Shown piece after piece: positions 17,174-26,428 of a stretch of 64,000 nt of DNA (its first letter is position 1; the number at the start of each line of letters is the position of its first letter). A program made the position numbers and the translations under genes. The notes under the pieces were generated by a model. It searched no databases, was not told the DNA's origin, and saw only the letters and a program-made list of their open reading frames with translations. The stretch is from Diaminobutyricibacter sp049994905 (GTDB lineage: Bacteria > Actinomycetota > Actinomycetes > Actinomycetales > Microbacteriaceae), in the NCBI RefSeq assembly GCF_049994905.1, contig NZ_CP188258.1, positions 3,534,001 to 3,598,000 on the forward strand. The letters run 5' to 3'.

Positions 17174-18967
17174 CTATGGGTTGACGATCGCGTGGGTGGA
17201 CCTCTCGGGAGGCCCGAGTGCGACCGTCTCGCCGGGGGTGACGCCGTTCTCGTTGAATTCGTCGACCGCCACCCAGTAGTCTTCGCCGGCGTTCAGCGCC
17301 GTGAGGGTGAGTTCGGTCTGCTCGTAGACGAGCCAGCTGTGATAAAGCTTCTGGGGGTCGCGGCCGTAGCGCACGTTGTAGCCGTTCGCGCCCGGAGCGG
17401 CCGGCCAGGAAACCGCGGCGCTGCGGGCTTCGAGGCGGCTGGCAGTCGCCGTCACGGGTTCAGGGGCCGACCCGTCGCCGAACCCGAACACGCGAAAACC
17501 GCTCACCGCGAAGGGTGCGCCGAACGGCAGGCTGTGCGCGGTCGCGCGAACGAAGCGCGCCGTCGTGCCCGCTTCCCGGGTGACCGTGTTGTGCGGCGAA
17601 TCGAGCCCGGAGCCGCGGCCGTCCCAGAGCGTGGTCCATTGTTCGCCGTCGGCTGACGCCTCGAGCACGTACTCGGTCGGATGGGAGATCGCACTGATCG
17701 CCCGCTTCGACCCGAGTGCACTCGTGTATTCGTCGCGACCCGGCGATGGCTTCCACTGCTGCAGGTCGTTCTCGGCGAGATTCAGCTGCACGGCATGAAC
17801 GGTGACAGGCGCGCCAAGGTCCACGGTCAGCGACTCCCCCGGTGCGTCCGTGCCGGCGACCCACCAGGTGCGGATGTCTTCATCGACGGCGAGTTCCGGT
17901 CCGTGACCGACCGACGTCGAGGATTCCGTCACCGGCTTTCGATACGACAGCAGCATCCAGCCGGGGAAAGCCTCGGTCCACGGATCGAACGGGCGGTCGG
18001 GGATCACCATCGGATAGTCGGCGAAGTTCTGGTTGCAGAAAAGCACGCCGTCTGCGTCGAAGCCGGCCGGGAACAGCCCGACCCGTCGCTCGAACATCTG
18101 GTTAACCGAGATGCGCATGGTGGCCGCATGCCACCAGTTGCCGTGCTTGTCCTGGAAGGTGCTGCCGTGTCCTGCACCCGTGATGAAACCACCGGGTTTC
18201 GCCGAAAACGGACTGTCGGGCGAATAGTCGAACGGTCCGAGCGGCCCGTCGCCGACGTAGTAGCCGTCAGCGTAGACGTTCGCCTCGGTGCCGGGCGCCG
18301 CGTACTGCAGGTAATAGCGGCCGTCGTTCTTGGTCATCCAGGCGCCCTCGATGAACGGGCGGCCGCCGAAGGCGATCTTCATGGGCAGCGGGATCGATGA
18401 CGGGTCGTTGTTCTCGCCGTTGCGCTCCCAGCCGCGGCGATCCGTGTCGCTCGCGATCAGCGGCACGGCGGGACCCACTCGTTCATACGTGGTGCGGTCC
18501 AGCTCCACCCCCTGGATCGGCTTGCGCGGACCGCATCCCCAATAGAAGTAGGTGCGATCGTCGTCGTCCTGAAAGAGGTTCGGGTCCCAGAACGCGAAGG
18601 TACCCGGCGTGACCTGCTCGAAGTCGTCGGAGAGCGGGTCTTCGGTGCGATAGAACGGCGACGGCTTGCCGCGCCTCGACGCAGAGATGATCAACGCACC
18701 GTCGACCTCGCGCACATCGGGCGCGTAGTCGTACGCCGGAAACGCGTCGCTGCGGTGCAGCTTCCATGTGACCAGGTCGTCGGAGTAGAAGAATCCCGGC
18801 GTCATCGACACGAACAGGTAGTAGGTGCCGCGGTAAAGAACGACCGACGGATCGGCCGCCTCCCGCGTCACCCGCCTCTTACCGGTGAGCCCCTTGAAAT
18901 CCTGGAATGCGTAGGCGAGGTTCACCGGGTTGCACACCACCCGCTGCGTACTGGGATTGTCGATCAT
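17174..18967 (-). CDS. GH43-family glycosidase with discoidin-like and FN3 domains
   Basis: This 597-residue protein has a GH43 propeller at about residues 30-350: ADPSVVLYRGTYYLFVSM (catalytic Asp), FWDPNLFQDDDDRTYFYWG, FIEGAWMTKNDGRYYLQYA (general acid Glu) and GAGHGSTF. Next is an F5/8 type C (CBM32-like) domain at about 370-500, seen in LAVDEDIRTWWVAG and TARFVRATAHSLPFG, and then a fibronectin III domain (VSWPAAPGANGYNVRYGR). No signal peptide is visible, so it may act on imported oligosaccharides or be exported otherwise. Substrates of this family are arabinoxylan- or galactan-like. It lies downstream of GH3 and transporter genes on the same strand. Confidence 0.85.
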   Translation of the reverse strand: MIDNPSTQRVVCNPVNLAYAFQDFKGLTGKRRVTREAADPSVVLYRGTYYLFVSMTPGFFYSDDLVTWKLHRSDAFPAYDYAPDVREVDGALIISASRRGKPSPFYRTEDPLSDDFEQVTPGTFAFWDPNLFQDDDDRTYFYWGCGPRKPIQGVELDRTTYERVGPAVPLIASDTDRRGWERNGENNDPSSIPLPMKIAFGGRPFIEGAWMTKNDGRYYLQYAAPGTEANVYADGYYVGDGPLGPFDYSPDSPFSAKPGGFITGAGHGSTFQDKHGNWWHAATMRISVNQMFERRVGLFPAGFDADGVLFCNQNFADYPMVIPDRPFDPWTEAFPGWMLLSYRKPVTESSTSVGHGPELAVDEDIRTWWVAGTDAPGESLTVDLGAPVTVHAVQLNLAENDLQQWKPSPGRDEYTSALGSKRAISAISHPTEYVLEASADGEQWTTLWDGRGSGLDSPHNTVTREAGTTARFVRATAHSLPFGAPFAVSGFRVFGFGDGSAPEPVTATASRLEARSAAVSWPAAPGANGYNVRYGRDPQKLYHSWLVYEQTELTLTALNAGEDYWVAVDEFNENGVTPGETVALGPPERSTHAIVNP

Positions 18968-19070
18968 GCTTGGACGTACTCCTTGGTTGAGACCGGGCCG
19001 ACCTCATGGGTGGCGCGACTTCCGCCGTGACGCTGCGACAGCCCGCAGGTCTCGACGGAAGCCGCGACTG

Positions 19071-21515
19071 TTATCCGAGACGCGACTCCGAGAGGAACGA
19101 GCGCGAGCGACCAACCGTGACGGTCGGGCCGGTGACCTCAAACCGTTCGTGCGCACGAATGTCGTCCGAGGCGGAGCCGACGAGGACGTCGATCGGCCCT
19201 GGCTCCACGATCCAGGTCGAGCCGTCCACGCCCAGGTAGGCGAGCTGGTCCAGCTTCACCGCAAAGGTGACGGTCTTGGCCGCTCCCGGCTCGAGCGAGA
19301 CGCGACGGAAGCCGACGAGTTCCTGCGCGGGGCGTGCCAGGCCGGTGGCGGTATCGCTGAAGTACAGCTGCACCACCTCGTCGCCCCTGACCGTGCCCGT
19401 GTTCTCGACGGTGACGCTGATCTCGATTGAACCGGAGCTGTCGACCGTCGTGTCGCTCAGTGTCACGTCGCTGTAGGCGAAGGTCGTGTAGCTGAGGCCG
19501 TGCCCGAACGCGAAGAGCGGTGTCGCGGGCAGGTCACGGTAGCCCTTGTGCATGTCGGACTCGGTGCGGCGGTAGCCGCTGCCGTTGTGCTGACCTGCGT
19601 AGATCGGAACCTGGCCGGTGTGCCGCGGCATGCTGTACGGAAGCTTGCCGCCGGGGTTCTCGATTCCGAACAGGGCGTTCGCGATGGCGCGGGTTCCCTG
19701 CTGACCGCCGTAGTAGGCGTGGATCAGTGCCGACAGCGAGGGGAGCGCCTCGGTGAGCGCCATCGGGCGGCCGGTCGAGAGGACACCGACGACGGGGGTG
19801 CCCGTTGCCGCCACGGCGGCGAGCAGTGTGCGCTGATTGCGCGGCAGATCGATCTCGGCGCTGTCGGAACCTTCACCCTCGGTGTTCGCTCCGAAGAACC
19901 AGCCACCGCGGCCACCGAACGCAGCGATCACGACGTCTGCGTTCGACGCTGCGGTGACAGCCGCATCGATGTCCTGCGGCTCCGAGTCAAGCACGCCGCA
20001 GCCGGGAACAACCGTCACTTCAGCGTCCGGAACGAGCGCCCGGACCGCTTCGGCCAGCGAGATGGAGCCGTAGTGCTGGCGGATGTACTCTTCGGGCGAG
20101 ACCGCGAACGCTGGCCCGAATTCCGCACCGGCAGCCGCCATGGCCTCGGGCGGGAATTCGCCACCCATGGCGTCCAGGCCGGCCATGTTGCCGTCGCCGC
20201 CCATCATCATGGCGCCGAGCATCCCGAGCCCGACCGGGTACGTGTACCCGGGGAACGCGAAGCCCACCTCGTCGGCGTGCGGTCCGACGATCGCGATGCG
20301 CTGAATACTGCGGGACAGCGGCAGGACCGCATCCTCGTTCTTCAGCAGCGTCAGCGATTCGCTGGCCAACTGCTGCGCGAGCTCGGCACCCTGAGGAGCG
20401 ATCTCGGCGAGGACGATCGGGTCCTCATCGACGTAGGGGCGCTCGAACAGGCCGAGTGCGAACTTGTCGCGCAGCACCCGGCGCACGGACGTGTCGAGGA
20501 TGTCCTCACTGACGGCGCCCGCGCGCACCTGGTCGGCGAGCAGAGCCCCGTAACCCACGGCTGCGGGCAGCTCGACATCCAGGCCCGCCTTCAGAGCGAG
20601 CACGCCCGCCTCCGCGACATCCTTCGCGACCTTCTGCCGCGTGTGCAGCATCGGAACCGTCGTGTAATCCGAGACCACGGTGCCCTCGAAGCCCAGCTCA
20701 TCGCGGAGGAGGCCCGTGAGGATCGCCTCGGATGCGCCGACCGGGATGCCGTCGATCTCAGAGTATGAATTCATCACCGACGCGAGGCCGGCGAGCTGGA
20801 TCGCGGCGGCGAACGGGCGGGCGTAGACCTCGCGAAGCTCGCGGGCGGTGACCTGGGTTGCCGCCATGTTCTGCCCGCCTTCGGTCATCGCGTAGCCGAG
20901 GAAATGCTTCGCCGTCGCGATCACACCTTCGAGCAGATCGGTGCCCTGGAGCCCCTTGGTGAAGGCGACGCTGAACGCCGACGCCAGGTACGGATCTTCA
21001 CCGTAGGTCTCGTGCACGCGACCCCAGCGGGCGTCGCGGGCGACATCCATCACCGGCGCCAGCGCCTGAAGCAACCCGACGCTGCGCATCTGGCGACGGA
21101 TGAGGTCCGCCATCTCCTCGACGGCATCCGGGTTCCAGCTCGCGGCCAGTCCGATCGCCGTCGGGAACACCGTGAAGTCCGGTGCGAGGACGCCGTTGAG
21201 TGCTTCGTTGTGGAAGATCGCGGGGATGCCGAGGCGGGTGCGTTCGACGAGGAAGTGCTGGATCTCGTTGACTGTGCTGGCCGTCTTCGCGGGCGACTTG
21301 TGGCCGAACATGCCGAGTGCCGAGATGTGCCCGATCCCGTTGCCGAGCACCTTCGTGGCCTGCGATTCGAGCAGGCCGTCGACGCCGAACAGTCCGATCG
21401 GCATGGTCGAGGTCAGCTGCAGCGCCTTCTCGTCGATGGTCATCTGCTGCAGCAGCGCGTCGGCTCGCTGCAGGGGCGTGCCCTCGGTCGTAGCTGTGGT
21501 GGTTGTCAAGCTCAT
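19071..21515 (-). CDS. Glycoside hydrolase family 3 beta-glycosidase
   Basis: Starting at ATG 21515 (GGAGAAAG just before), the protein is 814 residues. The N-terminal TIM-barrel block has MTIDEKALQLTSTMPIGLFG, IPAIFHNEALNG, MDVARDARWGRVHETYGEDPYL and KHFLGYAMTEGG. The nucleophile Asp is in FEGTVVSDYTTVPML. A beta-sandwich domain follows (LLKNEDAVLPLSRSIQRIAIVGPHAD), and a C-terminal FN3-like domain contains AYSDVTLSD. This architecture is that of GH3 beta-glucosidases/beta-xylosidases acting on oligosaccharides in the cytoplasm, since no signal peptide is present. It lies 26 nt after the transporter gene and is probably in the same LacI-controlled operon. Confidence 0.9.
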   Translation of the reverse strand: MSLTTTTATTEGTPLQRADALLQQMTIDEKALQLTSTMPIGLFGVDGLLESQATKVLGNGIGHISALGMFGHKSPAKTASTVNEIQHFLVERTRLGIPAIFHNEALNGVLAPDFTVFPTAIGLAASWNPDAVEEMADLIRRQMRSVGLLQALAPVMDVARDARWGRVHETYGEDPYLASAFSVAFTKGLQGTDLLEGVIATAKHFLGYAMTEGGQNMAATQVTARELREVYARPFAAAIQLAGLASVMNSYSEIDGIPVGASEAILTGLLRDELGFEGTVVSDYTTVPMLHTRQKVAKDVAEAGVLALKAGLDVELPAAVGYGALLADQVRAGAVSEDILDTSVRRVLRDKFALGLFERPYVDEDPIVLAEIAPQGAELAQQLASESLTLLKNEDAVLPLSRSIQRIAIVGPHADEVGFAFPGYTYPVGLGMLGAMMMGGDGNMAGLDAMGGEFPPEAMAAAGAEFGPAFAVSPEEYIRQHYGSISLAEAVRALVPDAEVTVVPGCGVLDSEPQDIDAAVTAASNADVVIAAFGGRGGWFFGANTEGEGSDSAEIDLPRNQRTLLAAVAATGTPVVGVLSTGRPMALTEALPSLSALIHAYYGGQQGTRAIANALFGIENPGGKLPYSMPRHTGQVPIYAGQHNGSGYRRTESDMHKGYRDLPATPLFAFGHGLSYTTFAYSDVTLSDTTVDSSGSIEISVTVENTGTVRGDEVVQLYFSDTATGLARPAQELVGFRRVSLEPGAAKTVTFAVKLDQLAYLGVDGSTWIVEPGPIDVLVGSASDDIRAHERFEVTGPTVTVGRSRSFLSESRLG

Positions 21516-21541
21516 GTCTTTCTCCGTTCGCCGGTGGCGGG

Positions 21542-22858
21542 TCAGCGGGATGCCTTGATCGGCAGGATCGCGAACGCACCAAGGATGCTCAGCACGATTC
21601 CGAGCGGGAAGAGCCCGATGTAGCCGAAGCTGAGTACGATCGCACCGGCGATGGCAGGAGCCAGCGCCTGGGGCAGGGTTGCGGCGATGTTGACGACGCC
21701 GAGATCCTTCGCGAACGACTTGGCCGAGGGCAGCACCTGGCTCATCAGTGCGGTGTCGACGGCCTGGAACATCCCGAAGCCGAAGCCGGTGATGAAGGTC
21801 ATGGCCATCCAGCCGGGCAGGGTGGGCGCGATGACCGGGATCAGCAGGCCGATCGCGACGAACACCGATGAGGCGAAGATGAACGGCTTGCGACGGCCGA
21901 ACCTGTCGGAGAGCGGACCGGAGATGATGGTCGAGATCAGGATGCCGACGAGGCTTGTCAGGCCGAGCAGCGGGATGACCGAGGCGGGGTTCTTGATGCC
22001 GATGTAGTCGGTGAGGATGTAGAGCTGGTATCCGGTGACGGTGAAGTAGCCGGCGTAGAGCAGGGTCCTTCCGGTGAACGCCCAGAAGAAGTCGGGGTGC
22101 TTGACCGGGTTGACCCAGAACGTCTTCAGGAAGTCCGCGAACTTGAAGGGCTCGCGCGGAAGGTCCTTGCTCGAGTAGTCCGGGTTGAAGATCACGAACA
22201 GCGACAGCATGAGCACGGAGAAGACGGCAAGGAACACGTAGCCGCCCGCGATGCTGCCCAGGAAGGCGGAGCCGATGATCTGCCCGCCGAGCGCGCCGAC
22301 CATCAGGCCGATGCCGGACAGCGCGGAGAACGTGCCACGGCGTTTGATCGGAACCCGGTCGGGCATGACCGCGCTCAGCGGTCCCTGCGCGAAATTGTAT
22401 GCGGTCTGGACCAGGGTCGCGGCGATCAGGACGCTGACGAACGAGTTCGCGAAGGCGAGACCGATCAGTGAGAGGGCGCCGACAAGAGACCCGATGACGA
22501 TCCACGGCGCACGGCGCCCGAAGCGGGAACGGGTGCGGTCGGAGATTTGGCCCGCGATCGGCTGCCCGAACAGCGCGAAGATAGAGCCGATCGTCGACAC
22601 GACCGCGTAGTTCACGATCTTGTGCGCAGGGTCGAGACCGGCGACCTGCGCCGGCAGCAGGAGGCTCAGGAACGAGCCCCAGATGATGAAGATGCCCATG
22701 TTGGCGGGAATGATCCACCAGAGCAACCGCCGTACGCCCTTGATCGGGGTGGGCGGATCTTCGTTTCCTGCTGCCTCCTCGATGAACGCGAGTTCGGCTT
22801 CGTCGGTTGGCGTGGTTTCGGCGCTCTCAAGCGATGACATCTTTGTCCGTTCCGTCAC
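21542..22858 (-). CDS. MFS transporter of the GPH (glycoside) type
   Basis: This protein of 438 residues (432 from the second start at 22840) has twelve hydrophobic segments and GPH-like blocks: GQPIAGQISDRTRSRFGRRAPWIV, the family's characteristic loop, and SDRFGRRKPFIFASSVFVA in the second half. Members import sugars or oligosaccharides with a cation or proton. Its position ahead of GH3 and GH43 suggests uptake of hemicellulose-derived oligosaccharides. The GTG start at 22858 overlaps the tandem repeats in the divergent promoter; ATG 22840 is an alternative. Confidence 0.85.
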   Translation of the reverse strand: MTERTKMSSLESAETTPTDEAELAFIEEAAGNEDPPTPIKGVRRLLWWIIPANMGIFIIWGSFLSLLLPAQVAGLDPAHKIVNYAVVSTIGSIFALFGQPIAGQISDRTRSRFGRRAPWIVIGSLVGALSLIGLAFANSFVSVLIAATLVQTAYNFAQGPLSAVMPDRVPIKRRGTFSALSGIGLMVGALGGQIIGSAFLGSIAGGYVFLAVFSVLMLSLFVIFNPDYSSKDLPREPFKFADFLKTFWVNPVKHPDFFWAFTGRTLLYAGYFTVTGYQLYILTDYIGIKNPASVIPLLGLTSLVGILISTIISGPLSDRFGRRKPFIFASSVFVAIGLLIPVIAPTLPGWMAMTFITGFGFGMFQAVDTALMSQVLPSAKSFAKDLGVVNIAATLPQALAPAIAGAIVLSFGYIGLFPLGIVLSILGAFAILPIKASR

Positions 22859-22894
22859 TTACGCGCGTCACTTACACGCGTCAGGGATGATAAT
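22856..22894 (+). promoter_or_regulatory. Tandem 13-bp repeats and -10 element in the LacI/transporter divergent promoter
   Basis: CACTTACGCGCGT (22856-22868) is followed directly by CACTTACACGCGT (22869-22881), differing at one base. A GATAAT hexamer at 22889-22894 lies only 6 nt before the LacI ATG at 22901, so transcription would begin at or next to the ATG. The repeats cover the -35 area and also the GTG of the divergent transporter, an ideal spot for LacI autoregulation. Confidence 0.5.
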
Positions 22895-22900
22895 AGACGC

Positions 22901-23944
22901 ATGTCGGACCGTTCTGTCAAATCCTTGCCCGATCCTGAAGAGAACCTCGTGGCCGTGCCGACGAGCGCCGATGTTGCTCGTCGCGCAAACGTCTCGCGCG
23001 CCACGGTCAGCTACGTGCTCAACGATGTGTCCACGCAGAAAATCTCCGAGAAGACACGCAAATCGGTCCTGCGCGCAGCGCGCGAACTGGGCTACCGACC
23101 CAACCTCGCGGCACAGAGCCTCGCCGCCGGCGCCTCGAAGATCGCGATCTTCGTCGTCCCGAGCGTTCATCTCGGCGAGCTGGTCGTCGTCAGCGCCAGC
23201 CACATGACGGCGCGGGCGGCGGAGCAGGGCGTCACACTCATCGTGCACTTCGAGGGCCCTGCGAGCCGCACCCTGATCGATGTCGCCCGGGACCTCCGAC
23301 CGCGCGTGGTCATCAGCATGTTCGACCTCGACGACGACACCATCGAGTGGCTCCGCGACCGCGAAATCGCCGTGGCCTCCGTTTTCGGGACTGGCCAGAC
23401 GATGATCGGGCGCGATCGGTCGGGCTGGCTTCAGGTGCAGCACCTGGCCGGCGTCGGGCATACGAAGATCGCCTTCGCCGACACGACAGACGGTGGCCTC
23501 CACTTGCTGGCGAACATGCGATACGAGGGGGTCGCCGACGCGTGCCGTGAGCGCGAGCTCCCGACTCCCCCTCGCGGGTCTTTCGATCTCGACGGCGAGG
23601 GAGCCGAACAGACAGTTCGAAGCTGGGCGGAGAGCGGCGTGACGGCCGTAGCCGCCTACAACGACGAGGTCGCAATTGCAGTTCTTGCAGGAATCCGCCG
23701 AGCGGGCCTTCGATGCCCCCAGGACCTGGCCGTGATCGGCGTCGACGAGACCGCCATCAACGGCGCCATGGAGCCGCCCTTGTCATCGATAGCGTTCGAC
23801 CTCGACGCGATGGCTTCGCTCTACGCCGATGCACTGTCGGAGATGCTCGGCGGCAACCCTGCACCCCAGCCGACGATCAGCACCGAGGACTTCATGCGGG
23901 TTGTGCAGAGGGAGTCGACGAGGGCGTCAGACCGGACCGAATAG
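22901..23944 (+). CDS. LacI-family transcriptional regulator
   Basis: This 347-residue protein has a LacI HTH at about residues 20-45 (TSADVARRANVSRATVSYVLND) and the hinge helix region NLAAQSLAAG. A periplasmic-binding-protein-like sensor follows (SKIAIFVVPSVHLGELVV...DLAVIGVDETAING). It is divergent from the GPH transporter/GH3/GH43 genes and most likely represses them until a sugar binds. No Shine-Dalgarno precedes the ATG and a -10-like hexamer sits 6 nt upstream, suggesting a leaderless message. Confidence 0.85.
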   Translation: MSDRSVKSLPDPEENLVAVPTSADVARRANVSRATVSYVLNDVSTQKISEKTRKSVLRAARELGYRPNLAAQSLAAGASKIAIFVVPSVHLGELVVVSASHMTARAAEQGVTLIVHFEGPASRTLIDVARDLRPRVVISMFDLDDDTIEWLRDREIAVASVFGTGQTMIGRDRSGWLQVQHLAGVGHTKIAFADTTDGGLHLLANMRYEGVADACRERELPTPPRGSFDLDGEGAEQTVRSWAESGVTAVAAYNDEVAIAVLAGIRRAGLRCPQDLAVIGVDETAINGAMEPPLSSIAFDLDAMASLYADALSEMLGGNPAPQPTISTEDFMRVVQRESTRASDRTE

Positions 23945-24031
23945 TCCCCAAGCGATTTCCAACCAGTTGTGGGTGCTCGACTTCACCTCATGGGCGCCCG
24001 GATCAGCGGGCCGCGCTGGCAGAATGGGGCG

Positions 24032-25846
24032 GTGTCGAAGCGCAAAAAACAGTCACGAGGAAACCCGGCCCGCCAGGGCATGCCTTTAGCCGCCCGCGTG
24101 GCCCTCAGAGATTTCGAACGGTGGATGGAGCACGGTACGAGCCGTTTCACCGACCCGGCGCAGGTGCACGACGGTTTCGGTGCGCTGCTCACGCTGACCC
24201 AGCGGGCAGGACTCAATGTGCTTGATCCGTCCGAGATCGAGGATGTCGTCGACGTGCTTCTGGATGTCGATGCCGATGAAGTCGACATGATCGATCTTCT
24301 CCACGACTACCTGCACTTCCGGGTGGAGACGGCACCGGGTGAGGCGTGGGAGCATGCACACCAGGTGTTCGAGGAGCTGATCGTCGGTGACGATGGCCTT
24401 CCGCGCGCGCTCGTTGCCGCACTCGAAGAAGAGGCGCTGCTGGATCCGCGGCTGCGGCGTGCGGCCCTTGCCGGGCTTTCCCTCGTCGCGCACGTGCGGG
24501 AACTGCTCGAGTGGGTCGGGTCAGGTCGTTCGGTAACGGATTCCGGGGCGCTGCGGCGTGCGGATATCGGGCGGGCGGCCGCATGGTTGGGGCTTTCGGC
24601 GCGCGGAGTCGCGAAACTGCCGACGGGAGGTGAATATCGCGACGGTGCGATCATCGTGGCCGGCGAGGCGCAGGTGCAGTCGATGTGGGATCTGCCGATG
24701 CTGACGGCTTGGTGGGCCGCGCTGTCCGCAGCTGGCCTTATCGAGGTGACTCGCACGCGCGTGAAGCAGGGGGATGCCGCAGCGGGGTGGCTGCGCGAAG
24801 ATCTCCCGCCGCTCGATGAAGCGGCCGCTCTCGTGAGCGTGTTCGTCGCGCACCTGCTCACCACTTGGCTGCAGCCCGACGACGATACCTGGAGTGCGAC
24901 GCTGGCGCGGCTCACCCTCGTGAACGCCGTCACTGCACTTGATCCCGACGGGTCGGCCGGCCCTGTGGGACCGTTCAGCACCATGGAGGCGATGCTCCAG
25001 CCGCGCGTCGAGCGTACGCTGCTTCAGCTGAACGATGCGGGCATCATGTCCGTGGACGCTGAGGGAAGACTCCAGGTTCCGGAACCGTTGCGCGGTGCCT
25101 TCGCTCGTGGAGTCACGCTCGCCATGACGTTCACCGCAGAGGTCCTGGGTGACGACGACGCCGCAGACATCGACGATCTCGACGCGACGAACGTGTTCGA
25201 CGATCCGGAACTGCGAGAAGAGATGAAGCGCATGGGTATCGTCCACGCGCCCGGGATGGCCGCCGGGCTGCTCAGCGAGATCGCGCCGCTGCTGGCCGAG
25301 GACGGTATCGACGTCGAAAACCTCGACATCGACGATCTGGATGCAGTGAACGCGGCACTGACCCGCGCAACGGAGCGCCACAACCTCGAACTGTTCACGC
25401 CGGTCGGGGAGCAGCGGTCACTGGCTCTGACGGTTCACCGCCTGGCCGCGGAGGCTCTTGCCGAGGGCAGCGTCGATCTGGCCCGCGTGGTCATCGACGG
25501 CATACAGCCCGAGCCCGTTGGCACCCTGCCCTCGGTCGCACACGTGATCGGTTTAGGGCTTGGCGCGCTCGACGCGTGGCACCAGGACCCCTCCTACGTG
25601 AAGACGTTGGCGACCATGCGAATTCCCGAGTGGGACCCGCCCGCGGTGCGCGCGGCACGCGACATCCTCGCATCCGCGAGCCGCGGAAACGCATTCGATG
25701 AACTGGGCGCACTGCTCCTGCGCCACGGCGGGAAGCAGGTGCTCGCCGGCACGGTGCTGGCCGTCGCGGGAGCAGTGATCGCGCTCGCTGCTCAGGAGAC
25801 GCTCGCTGTGCCGACCATGGCAGGCAGACTTCTGGCCGACGGGTGA
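24032..25846 (+). CDS. Conserved-looking hypothetical protein, 604 residues
   Basis: The GTG at 24032 (SKRKKQSRGNPARQG) is taken as start since the preceding 21 codons have no basic or RBS character. The protein has a basic N-terminus and then a largely helical, acidic body rich in Leu/Ala/Asp: DPSEIEDVVDVLLDVDADEVDMIDLL and DDAADIDDLDATNVFDDPELREEMKRMG are examples. It has no signal peptide or transmembrane segment except a weak hydrophobic stretch near the C-terminus (VLAGTVLAVAGAVIALAAQET). No domain is recognised. It follows the LacI gene but is probably independent. Confidence 0.65.
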   Translation: MSKRKKQSRGNPARQGMPLAARVALRDFERWMEHGTSRFTDPAQVHDGFGALLTLTQRAGLNVLDPSEIEDVVDVLLDVDADEVDMIDLLHDYLHFRVETAPGEAWEHAHQVFEELIVGDDGLPRALVAALEEEALLDPRLRRAALAGLSLVAHVRELLEWVGSGRSVTDSGALRRADIGRAAAWLGLSARGVAKLPTGGEYRDGAIIVAGEAQVQSMWDLPMLTAWWAALSAAGLIEVTRTRVKQGDAAAGWLREDLPPLDEAAALVSVFVAHLLTTWLQPDDDTWSATLARLTLVNAVTALDPDGSAGPVGPFSTMEAMLQPRVERTLLQLNDAGIMSVDAEGRLQVPEPLRGAFARGVTLAMTFTAEVLGDDDAADIDDLDATNVFDDPELREEMKRMGIVHAPGMAAGLLSEIAPLLAEDGIDVENLDIDDLDAVNAALTRATERHNLELFTPVGEQRSLALTVHRLAAEALAEGSVDLARVVIDGIQPEPVGTLPSVAHVIGLGLGALDAWHQDPSYVKTLATMRIPEWDPPAVRAARDILASASRGNAFDELGALLLRHGGKQVLAGTVLAVAGAVIALAAQETLAVPTMAGRLLADG

Positions 25847-25856
25847 ACTGTGAGCC

Positions 25857-25967
25857 ATGAGCATCCAGAGCTCGCTGAAGCAAGCCCGCGTTCGCGCTGG
25901 CCTCAGCCTCACTGACGCCGCACAGCAGAGCGGCAACCAACATCAGGCAAGACGGTCTGTGGCGTGA
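25857..25967 (+). pseudogene. Truncated XRE-type HTH (antitoxin-like) gene, 5' fragment
   Basis: ATG 25857 opens MSIQSSLKQARVRAGLSLTD-AAQQSG, the first two helices of an XRE/Cro HTH. At about 25947 the frame runs into the duplicated terpene-cyclase segment and stops at 25965. The recognition helix and the rest are missing. It looks like the 5' end of an antitoxin-type XRE regulator cut by the island junction. The 3' part may be the sequence after 30396 (see there). Confidence 0.6.
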
Positions 25968-26271
25968 GTACGAGACATTGGCGGGCGAGGCGAGCGACTG
26001 GCCTAGCGGATTTATCGGCGCACAGCTAAACGATGCAGGCGTCCGCGGCACGGCCATCGACCGCGTCGCCGAAGCGTTGCTGCGACGTCAGCATCGGGAT
26101 GGCGGTTGGGGCTATCACCATGAGGTGCCGAGCGACGCCGACTCGACGGCGTGGGGGCTGACCTTCCTTGCCGGGACGGGACTCGATAGGAATGCGATGG
26201 AGCGTGCGGGGCGCTGCCTCAAGCAATTCCAGAACCCGAGGACGGGCGGTGTGTCGACATACGCCGACCCC
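25948..26271 (+). repeat. 324-bp partial duplicate of the terpene cyclase gene (copy 1)
   Basis: This segment is 320/324 identical to 31143-31466 by my base-by-base comparison; the four differences are substitutions. It encodes residues of about 26-133 of the cyclase-like protein but lacks both ends, so it is a dead fragment. The junctions are abrupt: the left falls in an XRE-type gene, and after 26271 the sequence diverges at once. Confidence 0.9.
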
Positions 26272-26428
26272 CCGTTAATCGCCCCCGCCCTGCCGTGCGA
26301 GTCCCGATGTGCACAAATGGCCAACATTTCCTCTCCGGCTGGGTGTGGCTCAGCCGCGCGATGGTCTTCGACTCTCACGCTCGTCCGACGATTACGCAAC
26401 AACGCGTTGCGCGATTGATTGCCTACGG

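Noticed and set aside
21516..22718. N-terminal extension of the GH3 frame to 1215 codons
   Set aside because: The extension is antisense-like Arg/His-rich sequence lying over the transporter gene in another frame; a strong ribosome site marks the true start at 21515.
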